From Candidatus Thiodiazotropha sp. (ex Gloverina cf. vestifex) (GTDB lineage Bacteria; Pseudomonadota; Gammaproteobacteria; Chromatiales; Chromatiaceae), in NCBI GenBank assembly GCA_025656435.1, contig JAHXHT010000044.1, positions 1 through 12,830 on the forward strand: DNA of 12,830 bases, given 5' to 3'. A program made the position numbers and the translations under genes. The notes beneath the pieces are model-generated. The model was given only the letters and a program-made list of their open reading frames with translations. It ran no database searches and was not told the DNA's origin. Shown in pieces: positions 1 to 5,697 of the stretch. Numbering within the stretch: the stretch's first letter is position 1; the number at the start of each line of letters is the position of its first letter.

Positions 1-16
1 GTCGGGGCATAACGGC

Positions 17-80
17 TGTCGCGTTGGCGAGTCGATTTTGGGGACTCGGATGTCCCAAAATCTTTCACGAGGTAGCGACA
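17..80. other. nested and competing hairpins at left edge
   Basis: Seen directly: a long hairpin pairs GATTTTGGGGAC (34-45) with GTCCCAAAATC (52-62) around a 6-base loop, 11 pairs with one bulged G. An outer 6-base pair set TGTCGC (17-22)/GCGACA (75-80) encloses it. A third pairing CGAGTC (28-33)/GACTCG (43-48) is mutually exclusive with the main hairpin. The main hairpin is followed only by a short TCTTTC, so it is a poor intrinsic terminator on the plus strand. It could be the 3' end of a structured RNA, an attenuator-like element, or a palindromic repeat. The 315 bases before the first gene hold no recognisable gene. A frame open from the window edge (2-163) could be the C-terminus of an upstream gene, but its translation resembles nothing I know. 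Confidence 0.45.
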
Positions 81-315
81 CGCTTGTCACTCATTCTGCC
101 TTGCCGGACATAAAAATAGTTCCAGCAGAGCCTATTGGATTCGTGTTAACAGGCCCTAGATAGCTTGTGTCATTGTGTGATCCTGATTTAAGGATTGCTA
201 CAGGAAGCCGACATACTTTCTGGAATGAAATTACGTATAAAAGACTCATCGTTTCCTATGGTTAGAGATGGGTGCTATATTCTTCTTTAAGCGAGACAAA
301 TATGGAGTTGCTCTG

Positions 316-606
316 ATGACATTTCGATTTATCCCCGTTGTTGCCAGCTTGGCTTTCTTATCGGCACAACCTGCCATTGCCGATGTACTGCTCATGGATG
401 TGATCAATCAAGAGCCTATCAACAGTGAGGAAGGGCTACCTCGTCCCTCCCGTGGCATGACTATGAACCAGGTCAAACAGCGCTACGGAGACCCAGCAAC
501 TGAATACCCGTGGGTAGGGCAGCCTCCAATTACCCGCTGGGACTACAGCAACTATTCGGTCTTCTTCGAACATCAGCACGTTCTGACATCTGTCATCCAT
601 CATTAG
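316..606 (+). CDS. small exported SmpA/OmlA (BamE-like) fold protein, function unknown
   Basis: A 96-residue protein. I chose the ATG at 316 rather than the in-frame ATG at 268, because GGAG at 304-307 sits 8 bases upstream of it and the protein then begins with a typical signal peptide (hydrophobic residues 3-18, then AQPAIA before a likely cut near residue 22). No lipobox cysteine is visible, so it is probably a soluble periplasmic protein. The C-terminal half carries a pattern like RGMTMNQVKQRYGDP followed by PPITRWDY and a short beta-rich tail. This resembles the small SmpA/OmlA-type domain found in BamE and many uncharacterised gammaproteobacterial exported proteins. That similarity is recognised by eye and implies only a periplasmic fold; no catalytic residues are evident. 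It stands alone, with its own terminator directly downstream. Confidence 0.75.
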   Translation: MTFRFIPVVASLAFLSAQPAIADVLLMDVINQEPINSEEGLPRPSRGMTMNQVKQRYGDPATEYPWVGQPPITRWDYSNYSVFFEHQHVLTSVIHH

Positions 607-632
607 TGCTGTCAGCCTTGAATTCTTTGAAT

Positions 633-657
633 GGCCTGCTGCGTGCAGGCCTTTTTT
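633..657 (+). terminator. intrinsic terminator
   Basis: GGCCTGC (633-639) pairs perfectly with GCAGGCC (645-651) around a 5-base loop, followed directly by six Ts. It begins 27 bases after the stop of the small exported protein gene and separates it from the next unit. Confidence 0.93.
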
Positions 658-731
658 ATCAGCGCCTGATACCTCAAACCTGAAAAAAACCCACCCAATC
701 TAATCCCCCAGAAAAATCACCCGAAATAATC

Positions 732-759
732 TTGACTGGAATACTCGGTTATTTATACT
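732..759 (+). promoter_or_regulatory. strong sigma-70-type promoter
   Basis: TTGACT (732-737) and TATACT (754-759) are separated by 16 bases; each differs from consensus by one base. Transcription would start near 766, giving a leader of about 28 bases before the ATG at 794. It should drive the TrpD2-like gene and, through it, the Rieske gene. Confidence 0.8.
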
Positions 760-793
760 TCGAACTGTCTTTTGTTCCAACAGGTAGTACCCC

Positions 794-1900
794 ATGTCTG
801 AATCTGCAACTTCATCTGCCTTGATGCACTCCATCATCCAACGCATCGCCACCGGCCCCGAACTCAGCAAGGACATCACTCTGCAAGAGGCCAGTGGCGG
901 TACCACAGCTATCCTGCGGGGCGAAATAGATGATGTGCAGGCAGCAATCTTTTTCATCGCCCTGCGCATGAAACGCGAGACCGACGACGAAAATAAAGGC
1001 GTTCTGGACGCCGTTCTCAAGGTTTCCGAGAGCCGTGTTGCCGAAGTTGACGAGTTGGTCTCCCTGGCCGATCCCTATGATGGTTTCAATCGAAATCTCC
1101 CGGTTGCTCCCTTCATCCCCGTAGTACTTGCCGCCTGTGGACTGCCCACGGTCAGTCATGGACTCGATGCCGTGGGACCAAAATTCGGCGTTACTCACCG
1201 ACATGTCCTGCAGGCAGCGGGCATTGATGTGGATATCAGCCTGGATGACGCCACCGCACGCATTGCAGATCCAGAGACGGGTTGGTCTTATGTGGATCAG
1301 CGCACTTTCTGTCCCGGTCTGCACGACTTGACCCAGCTGCGGCAGCGGATCGTCAAACGACAGGCATTGACCACTGTCGAAGTGTTGGCAAAACCCATTA
1401 CCGGACGCCAAAAGACTCACCTGGTCACCGGTTATGTGCACAAACCCTATCCTGCAAAATATGCCTCCCTGGCTCGTTTTGCAAAATTTGAGGGGTGCCT
1501 GCTGGTCCGTGGCACCGAAGGCGGTGTGATTCCCTCACTTCGACAGCCTGGCATGCTATTTCGTTACGATGACATGGGCATGGAAGAACCGGTGGAAATC
1601 AACCCTCAGGCACTCGGCATCGCTCAACCTGTCAGAGCTGTACCTTTGCCCGATGACCCAACTATCATGAGAGACAATGACGAAATTGCCCGCATAAGTG
1701 ATACCACCGGTACAGCCACTATTGCCGCAGAAACAGGAAAACGTGCTTTGCAGGGTGAAAAAGGTCCAAGTTACGATTCACTGGTCTACAGCTGCGCAAT
1801 CATTCTCTGGCACACAGGAAGGGCAGCCTCTATCTCACAGGGTGCTGATCAGGTACGTGAAGTACTCGATAACGGCACTGCCCATAGTCATCTGAGATGA
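794..1900 (+). CDS. anthranilate phosphoribosyltransferase-like protein (TrpD2/YbiB-type, non-tryptophan)
   Basis: A 368-residue protein with the layout of the class IV glycosyltransferase (TrpD/thymidine phosphorylase) fold: an N-terminal helical bundle (about residues 10-75) and a larger alpha/beta domain. The family is recognisable from SHGLDAVGPKFG (121-132, where TrpD has its HGNR segment) and from the FCPGLHDL and KPITGR stretches (172-179, 200-205). The glycine-rich GTGGD loop that binds PRPP in true TrpD is replaced by ADPYDG (92-97), so anthranilate transferase activity is unlikely. There are no other trp genes nearby. E. coli YbiB (TrpD2) is a DNA-binding relative without known transferase activity, so nucleic-acid binding is one possibility. 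The start is supported by AGG at 782-784 and the upstream promoter. It overlaps the Rieske gene by 4 bases (ATGA), so the two are translationally coupled. The last 80 residues are less conserved-looking. Confidence 0.82.
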   Translation: MSESATSSALMHSIIQRIATGPELSKDITLQEASGGTTAILRGEIDDVQAAIFFIALRMKRETDDENKGVLDAVLKVSESRVAEVDELVSLADPYDGFNRNLPVAPFIPVVLAACGLPTVSHGLDAVGPKFGVTHRHVLQAAGIDVDISLDDATARIADPETGWSYVDQRTFCPGLHDLTQLRQRIVKRQALTTVEVLAKPITGRQKTHLVTGYVHKPYPAKYASLARFAKFEGCLLVRGTEGGVIPSLRQPGMLFRYDDMGMEEPVEINPQALGIAQPVRAVPLPDDPTIMRDNDEIARISDTTGTATIAAETGKRALQGEKGPSYDSLVYSCAIILWHTGRAASISQGADQVREVLDNGTAHSHLR

Positions 1901-2229
1901 GTGATATGAACGAACAATGGGTCGAGGTTGCTACTGTCGATGAGCTTTCTCCCGGCAAAATGAAGCGGGTTGAAATCGATGGTCACCGCTATCTCATTAC
2001 CAACGCCGAAGGACAAATCTATGCAGTGGACGATCAATGCAGCCATGAGGATGTCTCTCTCTATCTGGGCTGCATCCAGGGAAAAAATATAAAATGCTCA
2101 CTACATGGCAGTCGCTTCAGCCTGGAGACGGGTGAACCACTTGAAGTCCCCGCAGATGAGCCAATCGGTACCTATGAAACCCGCATTAAAATTAAGAAAG
2201 TCTTAATAAAAACCCATAAATACTCATAG
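1897..2229 (+). CDS. Rieske [2Fe-2S] ferredoxin
   Basis: A 110-residue soluble protein made of a single Rieske domain. Both cluster-binding motifs are visible: CSH with C48 and H50, and CSLH with C67 and H70. They are separated by a short loop, as in small ferredoxins of the NirD/BphF type. There is no signal peptide or membrane anchor, so it is a cytoplasmic one-electron carrier. Two further features differ from Rieske proteins of the cytochrome bc1 complex: there is no disulfide pair, since C59 is the only extra cysteine, and the domain is small. The ATG at 1897 overlaps the stop of the TrpD2-like gene; an alternative ATG at 1906 is possible. Its oxidase or reductase partner is not in the window. 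The lysine-rich tail runs into the terminator. Its pairing with a TrpD2-like protein suggests a shared but unknown role. Confidence 0.9.
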   Translation: MSDMNEQWVEVATVDELSPGKMKRVEIDGHRYLITNAEGQIYAVDDQCSHEDVSLYLGCIQGKNIKCSLHGSRFSLETGEPLEVPADEPIGTYETRIKIKKVLIKTHKYS

Positions 2230-2241
2230 AAGGGTTTTTTT
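2208..2241 (+). terminator. terminator overlapping the 3' end of the Rieske gene
   Basis: AAAAACCC (2208-2215) pairs with GGGTTTTT (2232-2239), ending in a run of seven Ts (2235-2241). The 16-base loop and only three G-C pairs make it moderate in strength. The upstream arm lies inside the coding region and the stop codon lies in the loop. Confidence 0.6.
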
Positions 2242-2242
2242 G

Positions 2243-2256
2243 GTGATCTAGATCAA
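2243..2256. promoter_or_regulatory. FNR/ANR-type box
   Basis: GTGATCTAGATCAA matches the FNR/ANR consensus TTGAT-N4-ATCAA at 9 of 10 specified bases, and its core TGATCTAGATCA (2244-2255) is a perfect 12-base palindrome. It lies just past the Rieske terminator and upstream of candidate -10 elements, so the regulated target is most likely the small gene at 2377. That oxygen or nitric-oxide regulation occurs here is inference. Confidence 0.65.
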
Positions 2257-2286
2257 AGGATCAGACATTTCCTACACTGGCACACC

Positions 2287-2306
2287 TAGAATAATTCCTA
2301 TATATT
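2287..2306 (+). promoter_or_regulatory. candidate -10 elements downstream of the FNR-type box
   Basis: TAGAAT (2287-2292) and TATATT (2301-2306) both resemble a -10 hexamer. The second would place the start near 2313, putting the FNR-type box centre (2249.5) about 63 bases upstream, close to the class I activator spacing of 61.5. No good -35 hexamer is visible at either, as expected for an activator-dependent promoter. Confidence 0.35.
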
Positions 2307-2319
2307 CTCCCACTTCCAA

Positions 2320-2335
2320 ACAGCTATAAAGCTGT
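2320..2335 (+). other. short hairpin ACAGCT-ATAA-AGCTGT in the leader
   Basis: A perfect 6-base inverted repeat with a 4-base loop, located between the candidate promoter and the small gene at 2377. It would form a small hairpin near the 5' end of the transcript, or could be an operator. Confidence 0.5.
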
Positions 2336-2339
2336 GTTG

Positions 2340-2383
2340 ATTTCACCACCAAACAATAAAGCCGGGGGGATTTTCGGTGAAAT
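2340..2383 (+). promoter_or_regulatory. inverted repeat enclosing the RBS and start codon of the microprotein
   Basis: ATTTCACC (2340-2347) is the exact reverse complement of GGTGAAAT (2376-2383). The 28-base loop holds the ribosome binding site GGGGGGA (2364-2370), and the GTG start codon (2377-2379) is in the downstream arm. Pairing would hide the start codon, which would fit translational control of the small gene. Function is inferred; the repeat itself is seen. Confidence 0.45.
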
Positions 2384-2514
2384 ATCTATTCGTATTGGCA
2401 GTTGCGTTCAGCTTGACCGTTGTCTGGCAGACTTCCATTATTGCGGATAGAACACCGAACCTTCAGAGTTTCGAGGACAGAGAAGTCGTCATCAAAACCC
2501 CACAGGCAACCTGA
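2377..2514 (+). CDS. 45-residue secreted or membrane-anchored microprotein, unknown
   Basis: A GTG-initiated frame of 45 codons with a strong ribosome binding site, six Gs at 2364-2369 placed 7 bases upstream. The product starts MKYLFVLAVAF, with a lysine followed by a hydrophobic stretch to about residue 23 (ending QTSIIA). A polar tail DRTPNLQSFEDREVV and KTPQAT follows. This is the layout of a signal peptide or a single N-terminal membrane anchor with a short periplasmic tail of about 22 residues. I do not recognise the family. It lies alone between the Rieske and ccm genes, behind an FNR-type box and a structured leader, and ends in a TGA well before ccmA. The signals argue that it is real; the absence of a known homologue and its length keep confidence moderate. 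Confidence 0.55.
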   Translation: MKYLFVLAVAFSLTVVWQTSIIADRTPNLQSFEDREVVIKTPQAT

Positions 2515-2983
2515 ACTACCAATTTCAAACTCTTCTCACCTTTCATTAAGCCTGGCAAGCACGCCTTTTTTCCATTCACTGCAAAATCTCCCGACAATTT
2601 TTAGGGGCTCTGAGTTTAATCGCATAGTATTTGGCATAATCAAGCAATGCCATTGTACAGAATAACTTGATATTCAAAGCCGCACCAGCTCATTTCTCGT
2701 AAACTATCTTATTGTTTTTTATATTATTTTCATTCTTTTTCTAAATATTCAATAGAGTTGGGGCAGGACATGGATCACAGATTTCTCATATCTATAGAGA
2801 GAAATCGATCTTTAACGGTCCCAGTGATATGCCAAATAAAAAAACGGAATTGCATCGAATCCACACTGCTTTTTTATTGAGGCATCAGGTTCATATCAGG
2901 TATGGTTGCCAACCTAACTTGCAAGCGTGGCACCAGCCGCCTCATAGACGAGACTGAAGATAACAAAATTATATCCCAACATT
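2515..2983. other. 469-base intergenic region upstream of ccmA
   Basis: No convincing gene is present. GGC-AAGCAC-GCC followed by six Ts (2554-2571) may be a weak terminator for the microprotein. The stretch at about 2700-2755 is very AT-rich. No clear -35/-10 pair for the ccm operon could be assigned. A 36-codon frame at 2770-2880 is preceded by GGGGCAGG but its product has no signal peptide or recognisable motif. Confidence 0.5.
2780..2806. other. perfect 8-base inverted repeat upstream of the ccm operon
   Basis: GATTTCTC (2780-2787) and GAGAAATC (2799-2806) are exact reverse complements, 11 bases apart, and the spacer contains the palindromic TCTATAGA. It could be a dimeric regulator operator for ccmA or a hairpin in its leader, about 180 bases before the start codon. 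Confidence 0.4.
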
Positions 2984-3631
2984 GTGACGACCTCTGCCGT
3001 ATCAACAGCCACTTTTGAAGCGCAGTCCCTGGAGTGCATCCGGGACGACCGGGTGCTATTCGAGAACCTCTGTTTCACCATCAGCCCTGGCGAGGCACTG
3101 GTACTCGAAGGTCGCAACGGCAGTGGCAAAACCTCGTTACTACGCATCATTTGCGGTATTCGTCTGCCGGAATCGGGAAAAGTGCTCTGGGAAGGCAATG
3201 ATATCTTCCACCTTGGGCCGGAATTTCATGAGCATACGGCCTACCTGGGCCATAAGGATGGCTCAAAACAGGATTTGACCCCACTGGAGAATCTGCGTGT
3301 TGCGCAGGGACTCGGCAAGGCTCGCGAAGGTATCACCCTCGAAGATGCCTTGGAACAGGTCGGTCTGTTCGGTTTTGAGGATGTCCCCACACGCAATCTC
3401 TCGGCGGGTCAACAACGACGCCTCGCCATCGCCAGATTGTTGGTGACCGATGCCAAATTGTGGATACTGGATGAACCCTTCACCTCCCTCGACCGCAAAG
3501 GCATCGAACAGATGGAACGACTTTTTGAGGAACATTTGAAACGAGGTGGCATGGCGGCCATGACAACACATCACAGAATAGGTTTTAAGGAAGAGGTCAA
3601 ACTGGTCCGTATTAATCTATCAGATCGATGA
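2984..3631 (+). CDS. ccmA: CcmA, heme exporter ATP-binding subunit
   Basis: A 215-residue cytoplasmic ABC ATPase that, with CcmB, powers release of holo-CcmE from the CcmC-CcmD-heme complex during cytochrome c maturation. Visible motifs are Walker A GRNGSGKT (43-50), signature LSAGQ (139-143), Walker B LWILDE (159-164), D-loop SLD (168-170) and the H-loop histidine near residue 196 in MTTHH. Length is normal for CcmA (about 200-220). The start is taken as GTG at 2984: an in-frame TAG lies at 2945 and no ATG lies between. The ribosome binding site is poor, so the first few residues are uncertain. It is the first gene of the ccm operon, and its TGA overlaps the ATG of ccmB. Confidence 0.96.
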   Translation: MTTSAVSTATFEAQSLECIRDDRVLFENLCFTISPGEALVLEGRNGSGKTSLLRIICGIRLPESGKVLWEGNDIFHLGPEFHEHTAYLGHKDGSKQDLTPLENLRVAQGLGKAREGITLEDALEQVGLFGFEDVPTRNLSAGQQRRLAIARLLVTDAKLWILDEPFTSLDRKGIEQMERLFEEHLKRGGMAAMTTHHRIGFKEEVKLVRINLSDR

Positions 3632-4311
3632 GTACCCTTTCCCTCACCAGCGCCTTTACGCTCCTGCTCAAGCGGGACATGACCCTTGCCTATCGGCGCC
3701 GTTCGGAATTGGTCAATCCCCTGCTCTTTTTTGTTCTCGTCACCGCCATGTTCCCACTGGGCATAGGTAACGATCCGAAACTGATTGAGGCAGTCGGACC
3801 TGGCGTGATCTGGGTTGCCGCCCTGCTCGCCGCCCTGCTCTCCCTGGATGCCATGTTCCGCTCCGACTTTGAAGATGGCTCCCTGGAACAGTTCATGCTG
3901 AGCGCCCACCCGGTCTCGATCCTGGTGCTTGCCAAGATACTGGCCCACTGGCTGGTCACCGGCCTGCCGCTGTTTATCGCCGCTCCCTTGCTGGCGGTGC
4001 TATTGAATATTCCGGGGGATGCGATTCCCACTCTCATGCTGACCCTCATACTCGGCACCCCGGTGCTAAGCCTTATCGGCTCTGTGGGTGTGGCGCTTAC
4101 CGTCGGACTTCGCCGCGGCGGCGTGATTCTGTCGCTGCTTGTTCTGCCACTCTATGTACCGGTACTCATCTTCGCCACAGATGCCGTAAAGACGGCTATT
4201 GTCGGCATACCCACCACGGCACAGCTCTCCATATTGTCTGCCATGCTGGTGGGTTCTCTGGTGCTGGCCCCGCTGGCCACCGCCGCTTCACTTAGAATCA
4301 GTTTGAGTTAG
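3628..4311 (+). CDS. ccmB: CcmB, heme exporter membrane subunit
   Basis: A 227-residue integral membrane protein, the permease-like partner of CcmA in the CcmABCD complex of System I cytochrome c biogenesis. Six hydrophobic segments can be read, roughly at residues 31-47, 56-76, 98-127, 133-159, 165-184 and 192-221. The CcmB-typical FEDGSLEQ motif (81-88) lies in the loop after the second segment. Length matches the family (about 220). The ATG overlaps the ccmA stop by 4 bases, indicating coupled translation in the stoichiometric ABC complex. Confidence 0.95.
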   Translation: MSTLSLTSAFTLLLKRDMTLAYRRRSELVNPLLFFVLVTAMFPLGIGNDPKLIEAVGPGVIWVAALLAALLSLDAMFRSDFEDGSLEQFMLSAHPVSILVLAKILAHWLVTGLPLFIAAPLLAVLLNIPGDAIPTLMLTLILGTPVLSLIGSVGVALTVGLRRGGVILSLLVLPLYVPVLIFATDAVKTAIVGIPTTAQLSILSAMLVGSLVLAPLATAASLRISLS

Positions 4312-4322
4312 GGCCTCCTAAT

Positions 4323-5069
4323 ATGATCGTACGCTTCTTTCATCAAATGGGTTCCCCGCGCTACTTCTATGGCGTGGCGGGCAAATTGATCCCCTGGTTC
4401 ATGGTCAGCTTTCTGATCACATTGGTGTTGGGACTCTACTATGGCCTCTTCGTCGCCCCTGCCGATTATCAGCAAGGTGAGAGCTATCGCATTATGTACA
4501 TCCATGTGCCTGCTGCCTGGATGTCTATGTTCATCTATGTGGTGATGGCAGTTTCCGGGTTGATCAGCCTGGTCTGGCGCATCAAGATGACTGAGGTTGT
4601 TGTGATCAGCAGCGCCACAGTTGGCGCCTCCTTCACCTTTCTCGCGCTGGCTACAGGGTCGCTCTGGGGTAAACCCATGTGGGGCTCCTGGTGGGTCTGG
4701 GATGCCCGATTGACTTCCGAACTGCTGCTGCTGTTTCTCTATCTCGGTATCATTGCCTTGCACAGCGCCATCGAGGACAAACGGGTCGCCGCCCGCGCTG
4801 TGTCGATACTCGCGCTGGTCGGAGTGGTCAACATTCCGATCATTCACTATTCGGTTGAGTGGTGGAATACCCTGCATCAACCCGCCTCGATCACGAAATT
4901 CGGTAAACCTTCCATGGATATGAGTATGCTGGTACCACTTCTGACCATGGCGATTTCCTTTAAACTTTATTATGGCGCCGTGGTCTTAATGCGCGCGCGG
5001 GCAGAAATCGTCGAGCGGGAACGTAACGCCCGCTGGGTGCAGGAACTGGTACAAGAGGAGGCAAAATGA
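4323..5069 (+). CDS. ccmC: CcmC, heme handling protein with WWD domain
   Basis: A 248-residue inner-membrane protein that binds heme on its periplasmic side and presents it to CcmE for covalent attachment. The tryptophan-rich WWD signature reads WGSWWVWD (120-127). The expected axial heme histidines are H61, in YIHVPAAW, and H185, in WWNTLHQ. Six hydrophobic spans are apparent. Length is usual for CcmC (about 240-250). It starts 11 bases after ccmB with only a modest AGGG (4310-4313) as ribosome binding site; its stop overlaps the ATG of ccmD. Confidence 0.97.
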   Translation: MIVRFFHQMGSPRYFYGVAGKLIPWFMVSFLITLVLGLYYGLFVAPADYQQGESYRIMYIHVPAAWMSMFIYVVMAVSGLISLVWRIKMTEVVVISSATVGASFTFLALATGSLWGKPMWGSWWVWDARLTSELLLLFLYLGIIALHSAIEDKRVAARAVSILALVGVVNIPIIHYSVEWWNTLHQPASITKFGKPSMDMSMLVPLLTMAISFKLYYGAVVLMRARAEIVERERNARWVQELVQEEAK

Positions 5070-5233
5070 GCGAATTCTTCGCCATGGGTGGTTATGCCGC
5101 CTACGTCTGGCCATCTTTCCTGCTGGCAGCGATTATTCTCGTGGCCAATATCGTCGCTCCCTTACAACAGCACAAGAGAGTCCTGACAGAAATCGCCCGC
5201 AAATTACGCCGGGCCAGGAAAGAGCAATCATGA
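5066..5233 (+). CDS. ccmD: CcmD, small membrane subunit of the heme handling complex
   Basis: A 55-residue protein with one membrane span (about residues 12-31) preceded by FFAMGGYAAYVWP and followed by a strongly basic cytoplasmic tail (KRVLTEIARKLRRARK). This is the standard CcmD pattern. CcmD stabilises CcmC and is required for release of heme-loaded CcmE from CcmABCD. GAGGAG (5055-5060) lies 5 bases upstream. It overlaps ccmC and ccmE by 4 bases on each side (ATGA), exactly filling the space between them. It is easily missed because of its size. Confidence 0.95.
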   Translation: MSEFFAMGGYAAYVWPSFLLAAIILVANIVAPLQQHKRVLTEIARKLRRARKEQS

Positions 5234-5697
5234 ATCCAATCCGCAAGAAACGTCTCACCCTCATTGGCCTGATGGTCGCCGGTATCGGTGTAGCCACCTG
5301 GCTGGCTCTCAATGCCTTTGATGAAAACCTGATGTTTTTCTTTTCTCCATCGGAAATCGCAGAGGGTAAAGCCCCAACAGGCCACCCGTTCAGAGTTGGC
5401 GGACTGGTTGCCACGGACAGCGTAAAGCGGAAATCCGACGGCCTCACCACCAGTTTTACGGTCACCGACAATGCCGAGTCCGTCACGGTCGAATATACCG
5501 GCATCCTGCCGGATCTGTTTCGTGAGGGACAGGGTATCGTCGCCATGGGTCAGCTGAATCAGAGCGGCGTCTTCGTCGCCAGTGAAGTGCTGGCCAAACA
5601 TGATGAAAACTACATGCCGCCCGAAGTGGCAGAGTCTCTGAAGACCGCCCATGATGAAGCGGTTGGCGCCAATCAGAATCAGGTGAGCGTACAATGA
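5230..5697 (+). CDS. ccmE: CcmE, periplasmic heme chaperone
   Basis: A 155-residue protein with a short basic N-terminus, one membrane anchor (about 8-29) and a periplasmic beta-barrel (OB-fold) domain. The heme-attaching histidine is H124 within the HDENY motif (124-128); Y128 is the usual axial ligand. Heme is bound covalently at this histidine after CcmC action, then delivered to CcmF. All key residues are present and length is normal. Overlaps ccmD and ccmF by 4 bases. Confidence 0.97.
   Translation: MNPIRKKRLTLIGLMVAGIGVATWLALNAFDENLMFFFSPSEIAEGKAPTGHPFRVGGLVATDSVKRKSDGLTTSFTVTDNAESVTVEYTGILPDLFREGQGIVAMGQLNQSGVFVASEVLAKHDENYMPPEVAESLKTAHDEAVGANQNQVSVQ

Noticed and set aside
2..163. Frame open from the left edge, possibly the C-terminus of an upstream gene
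   Set aside because: Only 53 codons, contains the strong hairpin, and the translation shows no recognisable motif; kept only as a note.
236..241. TATAAA as -10 for the small exported protein gene
   Set aside because: A good -10 by itself, but no acceptable -35 or extended -10 motif accompanies it, so no promoter is called.
268..315. Upstream ATG that would extend the small exported protein by 16 residues
   Set aside because: The extension adds a charged stretch before the signal peptide and has a poorer ribosome binding site than the ATG at 316.
2420..2665. 81-codon plus-strand frame overlapping the microprotein
   Set aside because: It needs a start inside the microprotein gene, has no ribosome binding site, and its basic, serine-rich composition looks non-coding.
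2770..2880. 36-codon plus-strand frame with a GGGGCAGG upstream
   Set aside because: The product has no signal peptide, membrane span or motif, it covers the inverted repeat at 2780-2806, and it ends in an AT-rich stretch. Not enough to call a gene.
2914..2985. Minus-strand frame whose last 22 residues look membrane-protein-like (GYNFVIFSLVYEAAG)
   Set aside because: It could be the tail of a lost gene, but upstream it runs antisense into ccmA, there is no start or context, and I recognise no family. Chance is the simpler reading.
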